From NCBI GenBank assembly GCA_036491015.1, contig DASXCV010000263.1:1-27763 (forward strand): 27,763 bases of DNA. The letters are read 5' to 3'. Made by a program: the position numbers and the translations under genes. Shown here one piece after another: positions 24,537-27,763 of this stretch. Source of the DNA: JAICJR01 sp036491015. Its GTDB lineage: Bacteria > Actinomycetota > Thermoleophilia > Solirubrobacterales > Thermoleophilaceae. Below the pieces are notes generated by a model. That model was given only the letters and a program-made list of their open reading frames with translations, did not search any database and was not told the origin of the DNA. Each line of letters opens with the position of its first letter. Positions within the stretch are counted from its first letter, which is position 1.

Positions 24537-24568
24537 AAAAGAACCGCCGGCCCGAAAGCCGGCGGTTC
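24537..24568 (-). terminator. Intrinsic terminator (minus strand)
   Basis: A perfect 11-bp stem GAACCGCCGGC/GCCGGCGGTTC with a 6-nt loop lies at 24541-24568, followed on the minus strand by TTTT (complement of 24537-24540). On the plus strand no T-run follows. It would end RNA from the promoter at 24725-24754 and read-through from the Ppx/GppA gene. Confidence 0.8.
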
Positions 24569-24605
24569 AAGTGGCCCCATCAGGACGGGCAGGGGTACGT
24601 GCCAT
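24567..24605 (-). CDS. Possible 12-residue leader peptide abutting the terminator
   Basis: On the minus strand ATG (24605-24603) opens a 12-codon frame, MARTPARPDGAT, ending in a TGA (24569-24567) that shares its last two bases with the terminator stem. A GAGG sequence lies about 7 nt upstream of the ATG. A ribosome at the stop would cover the 5' arm of the hairpin, as in attenuators. With so short a frame it could be chance. Confidence 0.25.
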   Translation of the reverse strand: MARTPARPDGAT

Positions 24606-24724
24606 GAAAGGGCCTCAGCGGTCCGAGCGGCGGGAGGCGCCGATACGATGCGGCTTCGCCCGAACCTATGTGCCGAATCTTCCGGTCAGTGCGCCAAGGC
24701 ACGCTGACCCGACCCGGCGAGGCC

Positions 24725-24754
24725 AGTATAACCACACCGGGGTATTGAAGGCAA
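24725..24754 (-). promoter_or_regulatory. Sigma-70-type promoter of the intergenic transcript
   Basis: TTGCCT (complement of 24749-24754) and TATACT (complement of 24725-24730) are 18 nt apart, among the best vegetative promoter matches in the window. The expected start is near 24718. It lies just downstream of the Ppx/GppA stop codon and points away from that gene. Confidence 0.6.
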
Positions 24755-24768
24755 GCTAGAACATGCGC

Positions 24769-25713
24769 CTAGCCGTACTCCAAATTGGATAACCCACCTG
24801 CGGTAGCCAGTGCCGCTCCATAGAGGATGTCGTGCTCCCCGACCTCGATCGCCGGGAGGCCGAAAATCCGCATGGACTGCACCAAGATCACCGCCCCGGC
24901 GACGATCGTGGCGGCGCGGTCCGGGTGCAGGCCCACCACCTCGCGCCGCTCGGATTCTGGCTGGGCAGCCAACATCTTGAGGATTCGCTCGCACGAGTCG
25001 AGCTCGAGACGGTAGCCGTGCACCTTCGCCGAGTCGTATGGGTCGAGCCGCTGGTCGATGGCCGCGAGCGAGGTCGGCGTGCCCGCCACGGCTATGCCGT
25101 CGCGTACTCCGCTGCGGACAGCCGGGGGCACGTTCGCCTCGACGATTTCGCGTATGTCGTTGCTTAACGCCTCTACCTCGCCTGGGGCAGGCGGATCGCT
25201 TGCGAGGTGGCGCTCGGTCTGGCGCACCGAACCGGCCTGGGTGGACACGTGGAAATCCGGGCCGGCGCCCGCGCGTCCCACCACGAACTCGGTGCTGCCG
25301 CCGCCGATGTCGAGCACGAGCAGGGGGGCGCCGCCCGGCGGGCGCTCGGCGGTCGCGCCCGCGAACGTCAGGCGTGCCTCCTCCTCGCCGCTGATGATGC
25401 GCGCGTCGATGCCGAAGCGCTGGCGCAGCTCGCGCTGGAAGCGCTCACCGTTGCGGGCATCGCGGACCGCGCTCGTGGCCACAGCCACCGTGCGCTCGGC
25501 GCCGAGCTCGTCGATCGCCCGGCGGTACTCGTCGACGGCCGCGAACACGCGCTCCATCGCCTGCTCGATCAGCTCGCCGCCCGCGTCCACGTCCTCGCCG
25601 AGCCGAGTGACTGTGTTCATGCGCCGCACCTCGCTCACCCGGCCGTCCACCACGTCCGCCACGAGCAGGCGGGTGGTGTTGGTGCCGAGGTCGACGACCG
25701 CTACCCGAGTCAT
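24769..25713 (-). CDS. Ppx/GppA family phosphatase (exopolyphosphatase/pppGpp phosphohydrolase-like)
   Basis: A 314-residue cytoplasmic enzyme of the actin-like ATPase superfamily. It begins with the phosphate-1 motif (MTRVAVVDLGTNTTRLLVAD), then has TSAVRDARNG, IISGEEEARLTF and the phosphate-2 motif LLVLDIGGGSTEFVVG. Near the end are VGLHPDRAATIVAGAVIL and DILYGAA. The length fits the short two-domain actinobacterial Ppx/GppA proteins, which lack the C-terminal HD domain. It would cleave terminal phosphates from polyphosphate or act on pppGpp; which one cannot be told. ATG 25713 follows TAGCTT (complement of 25722-25727) by 8 nt. The frame is open to 25854 but that part runs antisense through the next gene. 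It is divergent from the peroxiredoxin-like gene across 39 nt. Confidence 0.92.
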   Translation of the reverse strand: MTRVAVVDLGTNTTRLLVADVVDGRVSEVRRMNTVTRLGEDVDAGGELIEQAMERVFAAVDEYRRAIDELGAERTVAVATSAVRDARNGERFQRELRQRFGIDARIISGEEEARLTFAGATAERPPGGAPLLVLDIGGGSTEFVVGRAGAGPDFHVSTQAGSVRQTERHLASDPPAPGEVEALSNDIREIVEANVPPAVRSGVRDGIAVAGTPTSLAAIDQRLDPYDSAKVHGYRLELDSCERILKMLAAQPESERREVVGLHPDRAATIVAGAVILVQSMRIFGLPAIEVGEHDILYGAALATAGGLSNLEYG

Positions 25714-25752
25714 GGTGCCGAAAGCTAGCCAGCGCATCTGTACGCTGCCCGG

Positions 25753-26346
25753 ATGCCCAGGTTCCTCGGCGTCGCGCGCAAGAGGCAGGAGACCCAGCCG
25801 CCCGAGGACTCGAGCAGCCTGGCCGACCTCGTGGTCAAGGACCTCGACGGCCACGACGTGCGCCTCGGCTCACTGTGGGAGGACCGGCCGGCGGTGCTGG
25901 TCTGGCTCCGCCACTACGGCTGAACCTTCTGCCGCTCACACGCGGTGCAGTTGCACCGCGACCGCTCGAAGTTCGAGGCCGCCGGGGTTCGTCTAGCGGT
26001 GATCGGTCAGGGCACGCCCAGGCACGCAAAGCACTTCCGCGACAGCCACGAGCTCGAGTTCGACCTGTACGTCGACGAGGGGCGGGACAGTTACAAGGCG
26101 GCCGGCACCAAGATCGCGACATTCACCGAGCTGCTCGGCCCGAGCATGGTGGCGAAGGGAGCCGCGGCGAGCGCTCGGGACAAGGTCGTTCAGGGCAAGA
26201 CGATCGGCCACCCGGCGCAGCTCGGAGGCGTGATGATCGTCAAGCCAGGCGGCGAGCTCGCCTACGTCCATCTGGCGGACGACGCCAGCGACAACCCGCC
26301 GAACAGCGAAGTTCTCGAGGCTGCAAGCCAGGCCCGGGCGGGTTGA
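25753..26346 (+). CDS. Peroxiredoxin-like (AhpC-TSA_2/PRXL2-type) selenoprotein with in-frame UGA as selenocysteine
   Basis: The frame from ATG 25753 to TGA 26344-26346 is interrupted only by TGA at 25921-25923. With that codon read as selenocysteine, the 197-residue product is a complete thioredoxin-fold protein. It has a short N-terminal part (LVVKDLDGHDVRLGSLW), strand VLVWLRHYG, the active site U57-T-F-C60-R, then LHRDRSKFEAAGVRLAVIGQG, FDLYVDEGRDSYKAAG and GHPAQLGGVMIVKPGGELAY. Relatives of the AhpC-TSA_2 type have Cys at U57, giving CPFC-like sites (FGCPFCR). Both sides of the TGA keep gene-like codon use and family motifs, and a SECIS-like hairpin follows at once. Sec would be the peroxidatic residue and C60 the resolving one. 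TACGCT (25741-25746) lies 6 nt before the ATG. A nonsense mutation or sequencing error is the alternative; selA, selB and tRNA-Sec are not in the window. Confidence 0.85.
25941..25960 (+). promoter_or_regulatory. SECIS-like stem-loop just after the UGA codon
   Basis: CGCGGTGC (25941-25948) pairs perfectly with GCACCGCG (25953-25960), closing the tetraloop AGTT with a G at its second position. The loop begins 25 nt after the UGA. Bacterial SECIS elements are described with a loop 16-37 nt from the UGA and a G among the first two loop bases, so the element fits. It lies in coding sequence, as expected for bacteria. Confidence 0.7.
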
Positions 26347-26372
26347 CGACGACTTCACCACATTGCTACATT
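26343..26372 (+). promoter_or_regulatory. Promoter of tRNA-fMet
   Basis: TTGACG (26343-26348) and TACATT (26367-26372) are 18 nt apart, and the -10 box ends 12 nt before the mature tRNA. The -35 box overlaps the stop codon of the selenoprotein gene. Confidence 0.75.
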
Positions 26373-26384
26373 CGTAGGTCGCGA

Positions 26385-26458
<74 letters not shown>

Positions 26459-26467
26459 TTGGAGAAG

Positions 26468-26490
26468 CCCCGCTACGGCGGGGTTTTTCT
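26468..26490 (+). terminator. Intrinsic terminator after tRNA-fMet
   Basis: CCCCGC (26468-26473) pairs with GCGGGG (26478-26483) around the loop TACG, followed by TTTTTCT (26484-26490). The stem starts 10 nt after the tRNA end. Confidence 0.9.
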
Positions 26491-26552
26491 TTGGAAGGGC
26501 GCGCACAAGGTGGGCCGGCAGGTACCAAAAGGTCCCGTAGGATCCACGCACG

Positions 26553-26714
26553 ATGGCGACTCTGCACCTGGGTCGTCCCCGCGCCTACGCCGATCGCGGG
26601 GCCGCCTATCGGGTCGAGGTCCGCCCGCGGCGACTACATGGTTCTGCGCCGCGGGTAGTTCGCCCTAGGCGGAGCTTGCTCTTCATGAGTGACGAGGAGC
26701 ACGCAGGAAGATGA
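26553..26714 (+). CDS. Small hypothetical protein or gene remnant
   Basis: A 53-codon frame with TAGGAT (26538-26543) 9 nt before its ATG, the leaderless pattern used elsewhere here. The product is very Arg-rich (ADRGAAYRVEV, then RPRRLHGSAPRVVRPRR) and ends in an acidic SDEEHAGR. YRVEV followed by low-complexity Arg suggests a short beta domain that loses its frame, so it may be a decayed gene. The rest of the 26491-26762 stretch shows no other gene that I can support. Confidence 0.3.
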   Translation: MATLHLGRPRAYADRGAAYRVEVRPRRLHGSAPRVVRPRRSLLFMSDEEHAGR

Positions 26715-26762
26715 GTCGGATGCCTCATGGCGCCGGCGCTCGCTGGCCGTACGGTCGCATGC

Positions 26763-27763
26763 ATGACGACCACAGCCACATCCACGCGAGTCGGCCCGAT
26801 CGGCCGGCTGGGCCGCTTCGCAGCCGATCACGTCCGCGGCGTCGCACTAGCCTGGGCCATTGCCGCCGTCGCTCTCGGCGCCTTCGCACCCAAGGTTGAC
26901 ACCGCGCTTTCCGGCGCCGGCTGGCAGGCAAACGGCTCCGAGTCAGTGCAGGCGCGCACCCTGATCCAGCAGAACTTCGCGGGCCTTTCGAGCTCGGCGC
27001 TGACCGTGGTCGTCCACTCCCCGACCGCGACCACGTCCGCCCCCGCGTTCCGGCAGACGGTGGCCCGCGTCGAGCGCATCCTCGCCGCGGACAGGCACGT
27101 GGCGTCCGTGCAGGCGCCGCGCCGGGGCGCGTCCATCTCGTCCGACGGGCACACCGCCGTCGTCACGGCCGGCGCGAAGCGCGGGCCGACCGCGATGGTC
27201 GCCGCCGCCGGGGCACTCGAGTCCAAGCTGAAGGCCGCCGGTGGGTCCTCGGTGGGTGTCTCGCTCACCGGGTCCTCCGGCATGTGGAACGACTTCAACA
27301 CCGCCAATCGCAAGGCGATGATCAAGTCGGAGTTCCTGTCTTGGCCGGTGACGATGGCGATTATCGTGCTCGCCTTCGGCTCGCTCGTGGCCGCGGGCCT
27401 GCCGCTGCTGTTGACGATCCTCGGGCTCGTGTCGTCCGCCGGCCTGCTGGCCCTCTTGACGCACGGTTTCGACATCTCCATCTGGGCCATGAACTTCGCC
27501 CTGATGTTCTCGCTCGCGCTGGGGATCGACTACGCGCTGTTCGTCGTCCACCGCTTCCGCGGCGCGCTCTTCGGATCCGGGCTCGAGGTGCGCGATGCCG
27601 TTGCCGTGACCATGGACACCGCGGGGAAGGCGGTGCTCTTCTCGGGCCTGACCGTGCTGGTGTCGCTGTCAGCGGTGATGCTCGTGCCGAGCCCGGCGTT
27701 CCGTTCGACCGCGCTCGGAATCATCCTCAGCGTCGTCTTCGTACTCGCGGCGACGTTGACCCT
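26763..27763 (+). CDS. MMPL/RND family transporter, 5' part (truncated by the window edge)
   Basis: The frame from ATG 26763 is open to the edge, giving 333 complete codons. A basic N-terminus and first membrane helix (about 29-45, ALAWAIAAVALGAFAP) precede an extracytoplasmic domain (about 46-185). Then come helices at about 190-330: SWPVTMAIIVLAFGSLVAAG, LLTILGLVSSAGLLALL, and IWAMNFALMFSLALGIDYALF. The GIDYALFVVHRFR motif is the MMPL signature, with the Asp-Tyr pair used in proton relay. MMPL proteins export lipids or metabolites to the envelope. The substrate cannot be told, and the second half lies outside. TACGGT (26750-26755) ends 7 nt before the ATG, identical in hexamer and spacing to the merR promoter. 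Upstream Shine-Dalgarno is absent. Confidence 0.9.
   Translation, partial: MTTTATSTRVGPIGRLGRFAADHVRGVALAWAIAAVALGAFAPKVDTALSGAGWQANGSESVQARTLIQQNFAGLSSSALTVVVHSPTATTSAPAFRQTVARVERILAADRHVASVQAPRRGASISSDGHTAVVTAGAKRGPTAMVAAAGALESKLKAAGGSSVGVSLTGSSGMWNDFNTANRKAMIKSEFLSWPVTMAIIVLAFGSLVAAGLPLLLTILGLVSSAGLLALLTHGFDISIWAMNFALMFSLALGIDYALFVVHRFRGALFGSGLEVRDAVAVTMDTAGKAVLFSGLTVLVSLSAVMLVPSPAFRSTALGIILSVVFVLAATLT

Larger units (their letters stand above)
24537..24718 (-). ncRNA. Putative ~180-nt intergenic transcript (small RNA or attenuated leader)
   Basis: The unit lies between the Ppx/GppA stop and the merR-like promoter. It is bounded by a good sigma-70-type promoter and a strong intrinsic terminator, giving an RNA of about 180 nt. 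Near its 5' end is a long hairpin with arms 24684-24695 and 24698-24709 (one mismatch and one wobble). Near its 3' end is a 12-codon reading frame whose stop codon touches the terminator stem. I compared it by eye with SRP RNA, tmRNA, RNase P RNA and common riboswitch motifs and saw no match. Existence and function are inferred. Confidence 0.45.

Noticed and set aside
24537..24718. Identification of the intergenic RNA as SRP RNA, tmRNA, RNase P RNA or a known riboswitch
   Set aside because: I looked for the GGAAGG/AGCAGCC core, tag-peptide end, P4 motifs and common riboswitch cores and saw none.
24571..24759. Plus-strand 62-codon frame between the merR-like and Ppx genes
   Set aside because: Overlaps the promoter and hairpin of the minus-strand unit; mixed codon use and no recognisable motif.
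25714..25854. N-terminal extension of the Ppx/GppA gene to 25854
   Set aside because: The extension runs antisense through the selenoprotein gene start, while ATG 25713 gives the canonical N-terminus and has a -10 box 8 nt upstream.
25945..26346. Stand-alone short gene starting at GTG 25945
   Set aside because: It starts after the redox motif, has no promoter-like box or Shine-Dalgarno sequence, and the frame continues upstream to ATG 25753 apart from one TGA at the catalytic site.

Overview
The window is high-GC DNA with strongly G/C-ending codons. An mce gene cassette, a six-TM HAMP nucleotidyl cyclase, an actinobacterial-type initiator tRNA (C1/U72), tRNAs without encoded CCA and many probably leaderless genes point to an actinomycete-like chromosome. 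My best guess is class Thermoleophilia (Solirubrobacterales-like); the lineage is an inference. I see no IS element, integrase, phage gene or CRISPR array, so this looks like ordinary chromosome.

Left part (1-5170): the tail of an unknown gene, a small hypothetical gene, a UPF0173 metal-dependent hydrolase, a lipoprotein, an R2-like ligand-binding oxidase (R2lox) candidate, a hypothetical protein, CsaA (minus), a large ECF sigma factor fused to a zinc anti-sigma-like domain and an extracytoplasmic tail (minus), and tRNA-Leu(UAA) (minus).

Centre (5241-18027): a structured leader, then six back-to-back MCE/MlaD-family genes joined by 1-4 nt overlaps or a 2-nt gap. A membrane class III nucleotidyl cyclase follows, then a membrane SpoIIE-type PP2C phosphatase. 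This reads as one co-directional unit in which an envelope lipid-transport apparatus sits with two signalling enzymes. No YrbE/MlaE permease or MlaF ATPase is in the window, so the MCE proteins must use a permease encoded elsewhere.

Right part (18075-27763): an NHL/thrombospondin-3 secreted protein, a divergent gamma-glutamyltransferase-family enzyme, a haloalkane-dehalogenase-like hydrolase divergent from an IlvG-type ThDP enzyme, a TipA-like MerR regulator behind a textbook 19-bp-spacer promoter with a perfect palindrome, an intergenic minus-strand transcription unit with its own promoter and intrinsic terminator, a Ppx/GppA phosphatase, and a peroxiredoxin-like gene. Initiator tRNA-Met and the 5' part of an MMPL transporter close the window.

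The most striking item is the peroxiredoxin-like gene at 25753-26346. An in-frame TGA (25921-25923) lies exactly where the catalytic cysteine of the C-x-x-C site is expected, and a strong hairpin with properties of a bacterial SECIS element follows at once. I read it as one selenoprotein gene, not as two fragments.
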